A DNA stretch of 64,000 bases, taken from the NCBI GenBank assembly GCA_029260755.1, contig JAJDCQ010000239.1:35332-99331 (forward strand), in the 5' to 3' direction. This document shows, one piece after another, positions 1 to 9,602 of this stretch (the first letter of the stretch is position 1; each line of letters opens with the position of its first letter). This DNA comes from Planctomycetota bacterium (GTDB lineage Bacteria > Planctomycetota > J058 > JAJDCQ01). The notes beneath the pieces are model-generated. The model was not told the DNA's origin. It did no database searches and saw only the letters and a program-made list of their open reading frames with translations. A program made the translations under genes and the position numbers.

Positions 1-1437
1 GACGCAGGACGGCTCGACGAGGCGCTCGCGGTGTTCGACCGGGGCCTCGCGCTCGAGCCGGATCATGGATTCCTCCTCGCGAACCGGGCGAACATCCTCT
101 ACGACCGGCGGGACTTCGCCGCGGCGGCCCGAGAGTACCGGCGGGCCACCGTCATCGAGCCGGAGAACGCGAACCACTGGTTCAACCTCGGGAACTCGCT
201 CTACAGCATGGGCGCGCGCGAAGACGCGGCTGCGTCGCTGCGTCGCGCCGTCGCCATCGAGCCGCGTCACGCCGAGGCCTGGTGCGAGCTCGGGCGCTCA
301 CTGGCCGACCAGGGCGATCGATCCGGGGCGCGGGCCGCGTTCGACAGCGCCCTTCGGGTTCGACCGACCCTGGCCGTGGCGCTGGCGCGGCGCGCCGCCG
401 TGCAGGACGACCCGGCCCGGGCGCGGGCGGACATCGACCGCGCCCTCGAGATCGCCCCGGACTCGGCGGACGTGCTCTACGAGGTGGGCACCCAGCGCTA
501 CGGTGAGGGCGACCTCGACGGCACGGTCGAGATTCTCGATCGGATCCTGGAGGCGAGACCCGATACGCCGTGGGCTCGCGCGTATCGGGCGCTCGCTCTC
601 CGCGACCGAGGCGACGCGGCCGCTTCGGTGCGCGACCTGGATCGACTGGTCGAGGCGCTGCCCGAGCACGCCGGCTACCGCGTCGACCGGGCGGTGTCGC
701 GCGCGGCGATGGGTGACCTCGAAGGCGCCCGGGCCGACGCCGCGGAGGCTCGGAGGGTGGGCGGCGGCGATCGATACGTCCTCCTCCGGCTCGCCGAGCT
801 CGAGCTCCAGCACGGCGACCTCGACGAGGGGATCCGCCTTCTCGACCGGGCGGTCGCGACCGGCGCGGCGCCCGACCCCGGTGCGCTCGTGCTGCGGGCC
901 GTCGGTCGGCTCTACCGGGGAGAGCCCGACGCGGCGCTCCCCGACGCCGACCGCGCCGTCGAGGTGTTCGATCACTTCTCGAGCCGAGCGCTGCGGGGGC
1001 ACGTCCGCTGGCGGGCCGGCGATCGGGATGGCGCCCTCGAAGACCTCGAGCTGGCCACCGCCGGAGCGAGACATCGGGGCGAGCCCTGGGGGCTGCTCGC
1101 CCTCGTTCGGCTCGACGGCGACGATGTCGAAGGCGCCGTCGCGGCGGCCGACGCCGGGCTCGCCCGCGAGCCCGACGAGCCGACCTGCCTCGTCGCCCGG
1201 GCGCTCGTTGCCGTGCGCCGCGGTGACCTCGACGCGGCGCGCGCCGATCTCGACGCGGCGATCGATCACGACCCGGACGCCGACCGAGCCTGGCGCGAGC
1301 GCGCGCGCCTCCGGGCCAGCGGGGGGGATCGCCCCGGCGCGATCGCCGACCTCGAGCGCTTCGTCGAGCTGACCCGCTTCCGGCTCGAGGCAGCCGCCGC
1401 CCGCCGCGAGCTGGAGGAGCTCCGCCGTGGCCGGTGA
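1..1437 (+). CDS. TPR-repeat protein, 5' end outside the window
   Basis: The reading frame is already open at base 1, where the translation (LDEALAVFDRGLALEPD) is mid-TPR, so the true start lies upstream. At least 478 residues of back-to-back 34-residue TPR-type repeats are visible (the recurring A..LG......A...FD.AL...P pattern), with no enzymatic motif in the visible part. It ends in ...LEELRRGR. The next gene is also a TPR protein, starts 11 bp before this stop, and ends in the very similar ...KELEQLR. The two are probably related kinase-TPR paralogues, in which case the missing N-terminus could carry a kinase domain. TPR arrays are protein-binding scaffolds; partners are unknown. Confidence 0.85.
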   Translation, partial: DAGRLDEALAVFDRGLALEPDHGFLLANRANILYDRRDFAAAAREYRRATVIEPENANHWFNLGNSLYSMGAREDAAASLRRAVAIEPRHAEAWCELGRSLADQGDRSGARAAFDSALRVRPTLAVALARRAAVQDDPARARADIDRALEIAPDSADVLYEVGTQRYGEGDLDGTVEILDRILEARPDTPWARAYRALALRDRGDAAASVRDLDRLVEALPEHAGYRVDRAVSRAAMGDLEGARADAAEARRVGGGDRYVLLRLAELELQHGDLDEGIRLLDRAVATGAAPDPGALVLRAVGRLYRGEPDAALPDADRAVEVFDHFSSRALRGHVRWRAGDRDGALEDLELATAGARHRGEPWGLLALVRLDGDDVEGAVAAADAGLAREPDEPTCLVARALVAVRRGDLDAARADLDAAIDHDPDADRAWRERARLRASGGDRPGAIADLERFVELTRFRLEAAAARRELEELRRGR

Positions 1438-4400
1438 CCCGCCGAACCGCTCCGGCCGACCTCGGCCGCCACCGCGCCGCCGGCGCCGCACCGCGGACGA
1501 GGTCGACCCCGGCGAGCACGCGCTCGATGCCGAGGCGCCGACCGCGCCCCACCCGCCGCCGGGGGGAGGGCCGGGCGCGACGCTCGCCGTCACGGCGCCC
1601 CAGGCGGGCGCGGGCGCGGCGACCCCCGCTCCCGAGGCGCCGCCGAACGTCGGGCCCATCGGTCGGTTCCTCCCCCGGCGGGTCGCCGGACGCGGCGGCA
1701 TGGGCGTCGTCTACCGGGCGCTCGACCCGACGCTCGGTCGCGAGGTCGCGCTCAAGGTGCTCGGCCCGGCGGCGGATGCGTCGGAGGAGGCCCGGAAGCG
1801 CTTCATCCGCGAGGCTCAGGCGACGGCGAAGCTCCGCCACCCGGGCATCGTCGCCGTCCACGAGGTCGGCCTTCACGAGGGGCGCCCGTTCCTCGTGATG
1901 GACTGGGTCGAGGGCGAGAGCCTCCACGAGCTGCTCGCCCGCAAGGCCCCTCCGCCGCGTCGGCTCGCCGAGATCGTGCGGGATGTCGCCCGGGCGCTTC
2001 ACCACGCCCACGACCACGGGATCGTCCATCGCGACGTGAAGCCGCACAACGTGATGATCGCCGCCGACGGAGCCGCCCGCCTCACCGACTTCGGAATCGC
2101 GCGCGTCGCCGACGCGACCCGGATGACCGCCGACGGCGCGTTCATGGGCACGCCGTCCTACATGGCGCCCGAGCAGGCGGGCGGCGACAGTCGCGATCAC
2201 GGCCCGGCGACCGACGTCTACGGCCTCGGCGGCATCCTCTACCGCGGGCTCGCCGGTCGGCCTCCGTTCACCGCCTCCGACCCACGGGAGCTCCTCAAGA
2301 AGGTGATCATCGACGAGCCGACGCCGCCGTCACGCCTTCGCCCGTCGATCCACGCCGAGCTCGAGACGATCGTGCTCCGCTGTCTCGAGAAGTCGCCGAG
2401 GCGTCGCTACGCCTCGGCCGACGAGGTGGCCGAGGAGCTCGCCCGCTGGCTCGAGGGCGACCCGATCGTGGCGCGTCCGCCGGGCCCGATCGAGCGCGCG
2501 CGTGCCGGCGCCCGGAGGCATCCCGTCCGGGCCGTCGCGGCGCTGGCTGGCGCGGGCCTCGTCCTGGTGCTCTCCGCGACGCCGCTCGTCCAGACGTGGA
2601 GAGCCGGGTCGGCCCGGCGCGGGGAGGCGGAGGCGAAGGCGCGCGCCGCGGCCGCGCTCCTCGAGCGGCTCGCCGCGGAGCAGTCCGGCGGCGATCAGCC
2701 GGCGGCGCTCCTCGGCGCCGGGATCGACGCGCTCGCCGCGACGACCCACTGGCGTTCGGTCGACCCGGGATCGGAGCCGGCCCGTCGCCTCGCGTTCTCG
2801 GCCGCGACTCGGTTCGGGGATGCCGCGCTCGCCGCCGGAGAGTGGGAGCTCGCCGAGGGATCGTTCGAACGCGCCCGCGCGACGGGCGTCGACGATGCCG
2901 AGGTGTCCGCCGGCCTGGAGCGATTGGCGGAGGCCCGGACGCGGAGCGCCGACGCTCGCCGCGCCGAGGTGTCCGCCATCCTCGATGCGGCCAGATCGGG
3001 CGCGCTGGGCGAGTCGCCCGCGCGTTTCGACGACGCCGTCTTCGCCCTCGTCGGGCGACCCCACCCCGAGACCGCCGCCGCCCTCGGTGAAGCGCTCGAT
3101 GCGGTCACGACCGAGCTCCGAGACGCGATCGAGGACCTCCTCACGCCGGCGGTCACGCCGACCGAGGACGAGCGGGCGGCGGGCGAGGGGTCCCTCCCGC
3201 CTCTCCCGGCCGACGTCGTCGAGCGCGCCCTCCGGATCGCGCGCGGCGACGCCGACCGAGACGAAGACCCCGTCTCGCGTGCGATTCGACGGGTCGAGCT
3301 TCGGAGCGCCCGCGCCCGCGACATGAACATGCGGCGCTTCGCGCCGGGCTTCGACAGCCTCGCCGCGGTCGCGCAAGAGACGCGGGCCGGGCCGTCGGGT
3401 AACCTCACCGCCCGGCTGGCGAGCGAGGCGCTCGGGCGTCTCGGCCATCCCGACGAGGCGGTCGCGCCCCTCCGGCGCCATCTCGCCGCCGCGCTCGATG
3501 CGCGCCTCGCCTCCCTCGCTGCGATCGCGCTGCTGCGGCTCGGGAGCCCGGAGGACGAGCGCCTCGTCGTCGCCGAGATCGCGCGGCGAGGTGGTCCCGG
3601 CGCCGCGTTCGCGCGGGCCGTGCGTCCCTACCTCTCGAGCGACGGTCGGAAGGCGGCCGTCGACCCCGACTCGGAGGCGTACGAGGCGCGCGCCGATGCG
3701 CTCCGCGACGAGGGAGACTACCTGGTCGCCCGCGACGAGCTGACGGCCGCGATCGACCTCGCCCCCGAGCGGGTGACTCTCTGGGTTCTGCGGGCCGACA
3801 TCCGACGTCTCCTGGGCGATCTCGACGGATGCTCGGCCGACGTCGATCGCGCGCTCGGGCTCGACGCCGACGATCCCTGGGCGTGGCTCGTCCGAGGACG
3901 TCTCCTCGAGGATCGTGGCCGGCTCTCCGAAGCGCTCGCGGCCTTCGATCGAGCGATCGAGGAGGAGCCCGAGAACGTGGAGCCCCGCCGCGGACGCGCG
4001 GAGCTGAGGATGCGCGCGGGAGATCCTGCGGGCGCCGTCGAGGACGCCGAGCGGCTCGCCGCGATGGCGCCCGAGACCGCGGAGTGGTGGACCCTCCTCG
4101 GCCGAGCGTGCCTCGTCGCCGACGATCGTATTCGCGCTGTCGAGGCCTTCCAGCGAGCGGTCTCGCTCGACTCCGGCGACACGACCGCCCGCGCGGGGCT
4201 GGCGGCGCTCGGCCACCGCGTCGCCGCCGATCCCGGTGCGCCGGACCCAGCCCTCGTCGACGCCGACCGGGCCGTCGCCGCCGCTCCGAACCTGTCACGG
4301 CCCTACCGCGCCCGCGCCCAGCTTCACTCCGACCGCGGCGACTTCGCCAAGGCCCTCGCCGATCTCGACCGGGCCCTCGCGATCGACCCCGACGATGTTC

Positions 4401-5068
4401 CCGGCCGTCTCCTCCGAGCGCAGGTGCGGATCGAGGCCGGCGATGGGACCGGCGCCGTCGAGGACCTCGACGTCATCGTGACCCGGGTCCCCGATCACCC
4501 GCACGCCCACGCGGAGCGAGCGCGCGCGCTCTTCGCCGCGGGCCGCTTCGAGGAGACGATCGAGGACCTCGACTGGATCATCGAGAGCCGGCCGGGCCTC
4601 CGCGGTTGGGCGCATTGCCTTCGGGCTGACGCTCACCGGATCGTCGGTCGCATCCCGGAGGCGCTGGCCGACGCCGAGCTCGCCGTCGAGATGGTGCCGG
4701 GATTCTCCTCCGCGCACCGTTCGCTCGGCGAGGTCCTCGTCGAAGTAGGGGAGCACCGGCGCGCCCTCGACGCGCTCGAGAAGGCGATCGCGCTCGGTGA
4801 GCCCGACTCGGTCGCCGTCCGCTTCGCCCGGGGCAGGGCGCGAATCGGCCTCGGCGATCGCGAGGAAGGCGAGGCGGAGCTCGTGGCGGCGACCGAGCTC
4901 CACGCCGGCCACGCTGGGTTCCCCCAGGTCTGGCGCGAGCTCGCCAATGTGCGGCGGGCCAACGGCGACGTCACGGGCGCGCGCGCCGCGCTCGAGCGCT
5001 TCATCGCGACGACGCCCGACGAGGAGGCCCGCGTGGCAGCGGAGAAGGAGCTCGAGCAGCTTCGCTGA
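1427..5068 (+). CDS. PknB-type Ser/Thr protein kinase with membrane anchor and C-terminal TPR array
   Basis: GTG start overlapping the previous stop by 11 bp; 1213 residues. A Pro/Arg-rich N-terminus (1-75) leads into a Hanks-type kinase: glycine loop GRGGMGVVY near 87, lysine of VALKVL near 109, HRDVKPHN near 201, DFG near 221 and GTPSYMAPEQ. All catalytic residues are present, so it should be active. One hydrophobic segment at about 368-390 would anchor it with the kinase in the cytoplasm and the remaining ~820 residues outside the membrane. That part has a helical region and then TPR repeats from about residue 750 to the end. Kinase-TPR fusions are common in Planctomycetota and Myxococcota. 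The ligand is unknown. Confidence 0.9.
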   Translation: MAGDPPNRSGRPRPPPRRRRRTADEVDPGEHALDAEAPTAPHPPPGGGPGATLAVTAPQAGAGAATPAPEAPPNVGPIGRFLPRRVAGRGGMGVVYRALDPTLGREVALKVLGPAADASEEARKRFIREAQATAKLRHPGIVAVHEVGLHEGRPFLVMDWVEGESLHELLARKAPPPRRLAEIVRDVARALHHAHDHGIVHRDVKPHNVMIAADGAARLTDFGIARVADATRMTADGAFMGTPSYMAPEQAGGDSRDHGPATDVYGLGGILYRGLAGRPPFTASDPRELLKKVIIDEPTPPSRLRPSIHAELETIVLRCLEKSPRRRYASADEVAEELARWLEGDPIVARPPGPIERARAGARRHPVRAVAALAGAGLVLVLSATPLVQTWRAGSARRGEAEAKARAAAALLERLAAEQSGGDQPAALLGAGIDALAATTHWRSVDPGSEPARRLAFSAATRFGDAALAAGEWELAEGSFERARATGVDDAEVSAGLERLAEARTRSADARRAEVSAILDAARSGALGESPARFDDAVFALVGRPHPETAAALGEALDAVTTELRDAIEDLLTPAVTPTEDERAAGEGSLPPLPADVVERALRIARGDADRDEDPVSRAIRRVELRSARARDMNMRRFAPGFDSLAAVAQETRAGPSGNLTARLASEALGRLGHPDEAVAPLRRHLAAALDARLASLAAIALLRLGSPEDERLVVAEIARRGGPGAAFARAVRPYLSSDGRKAAVDPDSEAYEARADALRDEGDYLVARDELTAAIDLAPERVTLWVLRADIRRLLGDLDGCSADVDRALGLDADDPWAWLVRGRLLEDRGRLSEALAAFDRAIEEEPENVEPRRGRAELRMRAGDPAGAVEDAERLAAMAPETAEWWTLLGRACLVADDRIRAVEAFQRAVSLDSGDTTARAGLAALGHRVAADPGAPDPALVDADRAVAAAPNLSRPYRARAQLHSDRGDFAKALADLDRALAIDPDDVPGRLLRAQVRIEAGDGTGAVEDLDVIVTRVPDHPHAHAERARALFAAGRFEETIEDLDWIIESRPGLRGWAHCLRADAHRIVGRIPEALADAELAVEMVPGFSSAHRSLGEVLVEVGEHRRALDALEKAIALGEPDSVAVRFARGRARIGLGDREEGEAELVAATELHAGHAGFPQVWRELANVRRANGDVTGARAALERFIATTPDEEARVAAEKELEQLR

Positions 5069-5103
5069 TCCGGGCTCGCTCTCGCTCGATGACCCTACAC
5101 GAC

Positions 5104-5130
5104 GACGGGCGCCCCGAGAGGGCGCCCGTC
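5104..5130. terminator. bidirectional hairpin terminator
   Basis: Perfect 11-bp stem (5104-5114 with 5120-5130) and a 5-base loop, between the convergent kinase and reductase genes. There is only a short T-containing tail, so efficiency is uncertain. Confidence 0.6.
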
Positions 5131-5162
5131 TTCGATGACTCGCTCGGCGATGACGTCCTGGT

Positions 5163-6797
5163 TTAGTAGACGTCGCGGAGGTAACGACCCTCCTTCTTCA
5201 TCGCCTTGAGGTAGTCCTTGGCGTAGGCGGTGTCCTTGCCGCTCTCCTTCTCGACGACCTCGTGGAGCGCGCCGTCGACGTCCTTCGCCATCCGGCGGGC
5301 GTCGCCGCAGATCGCGAACACGCCGCCGTTCTCGAACAGGCCGAAGACCTCGGCCGAGTGCTCCTTGATCCGGTCCTGGACGTAGACCTTCTTGTCGCCC
5401 GAGCGCGACCACGCGATCGTGAGGCGGATCGAGCCGTCCTTCTCGTACTTCTGCATCTCCTCCTTGTAGAGGAAATCCTCGGACTCGAGCTGCTCACCGA
5501 AGAAGAGCCAGTTGAGGCCGGTGCTCTTCGTCGCGACGCGCTCCTCGATGAAGGCGCGGAACGGCGCGATGCCGGTGCCGGGTCCGCACATGATGAGGTT
5601 CGTGTCGCCGGTCGGGCAGAGGAAGGTCTGGGTCGAGTGGAGGTAGCACGGGATCGTCGTGCCCGGCTCGCTCCGCGCGAGCCAGTTGCTGGCGATGCCC
5701 TTGCGGGTCCGGTCGCGCTGCTCGTACTGGACGCGCCGCACCGTCAGGTGGACCTCGTTCGCGTGGGCCTTCGGCGAGCTCGAGATCGAGTAGAGGCGGC
5801 CGCGCATGGCCGTCAGGCCGGCGATGAACTCGTCGGGCGAGCACTTCGGCGCGCCGAGCTCCTCGAGCACGTCGATCACCTCGTAGGTGTCGGTGAACTC
5901 CTTGAGCTTGTCCTTGTTCTCCTTCTCGAGGAGGCTCTTCGCCGTGTCGCCGTCGAACTTGTCGGCGAGCTTGGAGAAGAAGGCGCGACCGAACTTGGTG
6001 ACCGTCGCCCGCGTCTGGAGCGCCTGCTCGAAGGACATCTTCTCCTCGCCGACCGTCACCTCGGCGCCGGCGTCGAAGCCGCTCGCCTTGATGACCTTCC
6101 CGACGAGCTCGGGGTCGTTCGTCGGCCACACGCCGAGGGCGTCGCCGACCTTGTAGTCTAGCGACTTGCCGCCGCCCGACAGGTCGATCTCGTAGTGGCG
6201 GACGTCCTTCATGCTCTTCTCACCGCTGAGTCCGCGGTTCGTCTTGAGCTTCGCCTGGAAGGGGTTGTCCTTGTTGTAGTCGACGTCGACATCGGGCATC
6301 GCCGGGACGGCGGCCGTCTTCGCGTCTGCCTCCGACGACTTCGCCTTGGGCGTCTCCTGGACCTCGGTGCCCTTCGGAGCGCGCCACTCCGGCAGCTTGA
6401 GCGCCTCTTCCCGGTCGGAGAGCTCGAGGAACTTCGCCTTGATCTCCATCATCCGGGTCGGCCCGATGCCGAGGATCTCGGCGCCCATGCCGATCGCGAT
6501 CTCTTCCTTCGGATCGAGATTCCCATCGACGTAGGCGATGTAGTACGCCGCGAGGATGATGTCCTCGGGGCTCATGAAGCCCTGACAGCCCATCACGAGC
6601 TGCTCGGGGAAGCCGGGCATCCGGTCGATCCACTCCTGAGCCTGCTTGCGGCCCTTCTCGGAGAGACCGGCGTTGTCCGACATCCGCTCGAGCGTGTGAC
6701 GCTCCTCATCGGTGAGGAGGAGGTCGAACCACGCCAGGCTGACCAGGAAACGAAGGTTGTGGAGAATCGCTGATTCTTGTCCGACGACGGATGACAC
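5163..6797 (-). CDS. TerB-like domain fused to a CysJ/P450-reductase-type FAD/NADPH module
   Basis: GTG start at 6797, chosen because AAGGAGG lies 8 nt upstream; 544 residues. Residues ~1-130 look like a helical TerB-like domain (FLVSLAWFDLLLTDEE, then YYIAYVDGNLDPKEE). The rest matches the FAD- and NADPH-binding half of sulfite reductase flavoprotein and cytochrome P450 reductase: FAD motif RLYSISSSP, NADPH motif CGPGTGIAPFR, LFFGEQ, and the C-terminal CGDARRMAKDV with terminal aromatic Tyr. The FMN flavodoxin domain of classical CysJ is absent. Electrons from NADPH therefore probably go to a separate carrier. The 7Fe ferredoxin encoded just upstream is the obvious candidate (inference). Confidence 0.88.
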   Translation of the reverse strand: MSSVVGQESAILHNLRFLVSLAWFDLLLTDEERHTLERMSDNAGLSEKGRKQAQEWIDRMPGFPEQLVMGCQGFMSPEDIILAAYYIAYVDGNLDPKEEIAIGMGAEILGIGPTRMMEIKAKFLELSDREEALKLPEWRAPKGTEVQETPKAKSSEADAKTAAVPAMPDVDVDYNKDNPFQAKLKTNRGLSGEKSMKDVRHYEIDLSGGGKSLDYKVGDALGVWPTNDPELVGKVIKASGFDAGAEVTVGEEKMSFEQALQTRATVTKFGRAFFSKLADKFDGDTAKSLLEKENKDKLKEFTDTYEVIDVLEELGAPKCSPDEFIAGLTAMRGRLYSISSSPKAHANEVHLTVRRVQYEQRDRTRKGIASNWLARSEPGTTIPCYLHSTQTFLCPTGDTNLIMCGPGTGIAPFRAFIEERVATKSTGLNWLFFGEQLESEDFLYKEEMQKYEKDGSIRLTIAWSRSGDKKVYVQDRIKEHSAEVFGLFENGGVFAICGDARRMAKDVDGALHEVVEKESGKDTAYAKDYLKAMKKEGRYLRDVY

Positions 6798-6850
6798 GGA
6801 GGCTCCCTCCTTGGTGCTCACTCGGTGCGGGCTCGACGAAAGTGGAGAAC

Positions 6851-6870
6851 GGGAGACCGTCAGGTCTCCC
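6851..6870 (-). promoter_or_regulatory. hairpin in the leader of the reductase gene
   Basis: GGGAGACC pairs perfectly with GGTCTCCC around a 4-base loop. There is no T tract on the minus strand, so it reads better as a leader structure or operator than as a terminator. Confidence 0.35.
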
Positions 6871-6921
6871 GAGCCGTCCGGACGCGGTGGCGGGCGGACG
6901 ATTCCTCCGAATTGGGGCGGC

Positions 6922-6951
6922 ATTCTGCCATCGTCGTCGCGATCAGGGCAA
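6922..6951 (-). promoter_or_regulatory. possible promoter of the reductase gene
   Basis: On the minus strand TTGCCC (6951-6946), 18-bp spacer, CAGAAT (6927-6922). Both boxes are partial sigma70 matches. Confidence 0.3.
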
Positions 6952-7153
6952 CGCAGCCGGGGGCGGCTCCGTCCGCGTGCGAGATCGGCGGCCCGATCAG
7001 GGTGAAGATGACTGAACCCTAGGCAAATCGATGAGAACGACCGGGCAACAGGAAGCCCTCGTCGCAACGCGAACGCGCGACGGAGAGCTCGCTGCGGCCC
7101 GGTCGATCGAGCCGGCGCGGACGCCGGCCGACTCCGAGACCTCAGGGGCTACG

Positions 7154-7465
7154 CTAGTAGCCCAGGTTGGTCTTCTTCTCTTCAGCCGACGGGAGCGGAT
7201 CCTGCTTGGCGGTGATGTTCTCGCACTCGCCGCCCGTGGACTTCTCGGCGTTGATGTCGGTCCACTGCGTCTGATCCTCGGGGACGCTGTCGCCCGGGAA
7301 GATCGCCTCGACGGGGCACGCGGGAACGCACGCGCCGCAGTCGATGCACTCATCCGGATGGATGTAGAGCATGCGATCGTCCATGTAGAAGCAGTCGACC
7401 GGGCAGGTCTCCACGCAGTCGGTGAACTTACAGTCCTCGCAGTTTCCCGTCACGATGTGCGTCAC
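7154..7465 (-). CDS. fdxA: 7Fe ferredoxin ([3Fe-4S][4Fe-4S])
   Basis: GTG start with AAAGGAG seven bases upstream; 103 residues, normal for the family. The cysteine pattern matches Azotobacter ferredoxin I: Cys9, 12, 17, 21, 25 in the first half and Cys40, 43, 46, 50 in CIDCGACVPACP. By homology Cys9, 17 and 50 hold the 3Fe cluster, and Cys21, 40, 43 and 46 hold the 4Fe cluster. It is a cytoplasmic low-potential one-electron carrier. It lies between a 1-Cys peroxiredoxin and an NADPH flavin reductase on the same strand, which suggests a redox or oxidative-stress group. Confidence 0.95.
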   Translation of the reverse strand: MTHIVTGNCEDCKFTDCVETCPVDCFYMDDRMLYIHPDECIDCGACVPACPVEAIFPGDSVPEDQTQWTDINAEKSTGGECENITAKQDPLPSAEEKKTNLGY

Positions 7466-7497
7466 GGATGGCTCCTTTCGCGAGCTCTTTCTGAGTT

Positions 7498-7524
7498 CTC
7501 CCGCGCGCCTGTCGCGCGCGGGAG
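7498..7524 (-). terminator. GC-rich hairpin between peroxiredoxin and ferredoxin genes
   Basis: A 10-bp perfect stem (CTCCCGCGCG with CGCGCGGGAG) directly after the peroxiredoxin stop. No T run, so it may attenuate rather than stop transcription into fdxA. Confidence 0.45.
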
Positions 7525-7539
7525 GAGTAGGTTACGAGA

Positions 7540-8202
7540 TCAGAGGCTCTTCTTGCAAAGGTAGAAGTCGAGCTTCTCGTAGTCGGCCGCCAGACGGTCG
7601 GCGACCTCCTTCTCGGTCTTGGGCGGCGGGACGATCACCTTCTCTCCCGGCTTCCAGTTGACGGGGCAGGCCACGCCGTTGCCGTCCGCGGTCTGGAGCC
7701 CGTCGAGGAGGCGGACCACCTCGTCGATGCTCCGGCCGACGTTGAGCGGGTAGTAGATCACGGCGCGGATGGTGCGCTTCGGGTCGATCACGAAGACCGC
7801 CCGGACGGTCGCGGTGGCGCTCTCGCCGGGGTGCAGCATCCCGAAGAGGTTCGCGACCCTGCCGTTGTCGGCGATCATCGGGTAGTCGATCGTGACGTCG
7901 AACAGCTTCTTGAGGTTCTCGCGCCACGCGAGGTGGCTGTGGACGCTGTCGATCGAGATCCCGATCAGCTTCGTCCCGCGCTTGCGGAACTCGTCGTGAC
8001 GACGCGCGAACTCGGTCAGCTCGGTCGAGCAGACCGGCGTGAAGTCGGCCGGATGGCTGAACATGATCGCCCAGCTGTCGCCCTGCCACTCGCTGAACTT
8101 GATCTCGCCCTGCGTGGTGGTGGCGGTGAAGTCGGGCGCCGTGTCGCCGATCCGGGGGATCCCCGTGGGGCCGTGGTCGTGATGGTCGTCGGTGCAGCTC
8201 AT
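7540..8202 (-). CDS. 1-Cys (Prx6-type) peroxiredoxin
   Basis: ATG start at 8202 with GGGAGAG seven bases upstream; 220 residues, typical of the Prx6 group. The peroxidatic cysteine is Cys58 in HPADFTPVCSTEL. The downstream ISIDSVHSHLAW and C-terminal CPVNWKPGEKV match the family, which reduces hydrogen peroxide and alkyl hydroperoxides in the cytoplasm. A His-rich N-terminal leader (TDDHHDHGP) is unusual and might bind metal. A promoter with a consensus -35 lies upstream. It is unrelated in sequence detail to the selenocysteine-type peroxiredoxin at 46907. Confidence 0.93.
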   Translation of the reverse strand: MSCTDDHHDHGPTGIPRIGDTAPDFTATTTQGEIKFSEWQGDSWAIMFSHPADFTPVCSTELTEFARRHDEFRKRGTKLIGISIDSVHSHLAWRENLKKLFDVTIDYPMIADNGRVANLFGMLHPGESATATVRAVFVIDPKRTIRAVIYYPLNVGRSIDEVVRLLDGLQTADGNGVACPVNWKPGEKVIVPPPKTEKEVADRLAADYEKLDFYLCKKSL

Positions 8203-8290
8203 CGCATCGCTCTCCCGGCGGGTCCTCTCTGACGGGCGTCGAGACGCCCCCGACGCGGGGGGCTCGGACGCTCGTTCCAGCGGACGGCAC

Positions 8291-8319
8291 GTTTTACAGC
8301 GGCTCGCGGAGGCTGTCAA
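8291..8319 (-). promoter_or_regulatory. promoter of the 1-Cys peroxiredoxin gene
   Basis: Minus strand TTGACA (8319-8314), 17-bp spacer, TAAAAC (8296-8291): consensus -35 and 4/6 -10. It lies about 90 nt before the ATG. Confidence 0.6.
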
Positions 8320-8362
8320 CGCGGCGCCGGGCGGGCCGCTTCGCTATCATCATTGGACAGAG

Positions 8363-9445
<1,083 letters not shown>

Positions 9446-9602
9446 TCGCGACAATGTCCCGGCATTGAATGAGACGCCAACGGCGTCACCGAGTTCGCAT
9501 CCGATCTCAGCGAAACAGGATAGGACGACGCGCCAGGGAACCGTCTTTGCGGACTCGTGGGGCCCGCGCCGATCGGGGCGCGGAGCACGCCGGGAGGACG
9601 CC

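Larger units (their letters stand above)
6798..7153. other. 356-bp intergenic region upstream of the reductase
   Basis: No gene seen. It separates two minus-strand genes. It holds a perfect 8-bp-stem hairpin with a 4-base loop at 6851-6870, which would sit in the leader about 55 nt before the reductase start, and a possible promoter upstream of that. Confidence 0.6.

Noticed and set aside
182..2200. Long antisense reading frames opposite the TPR and kinase genes (and similar ones throughout)
   Set aside because: Very high GC makes stop-free shadows common. These lack known motifs, are Arg/Pro/Ala-rich and have no ribosome binding site, while the opposite strand encodes recognisable domains.
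6798..7153. Hidden small gene or tRNA in the gap
   Set aside because: No frame with a ribosome binding site and no cloverleaf. Only one hairpin and a weak promoter are seen.
8192..8362. Extended N-terminus of the AmrS-like gene from 8192
   Set aside because: The extra 57 residues are low-complexity and overlap the peroxiredoxin promoter. Homology starts after the ATG at 8363.
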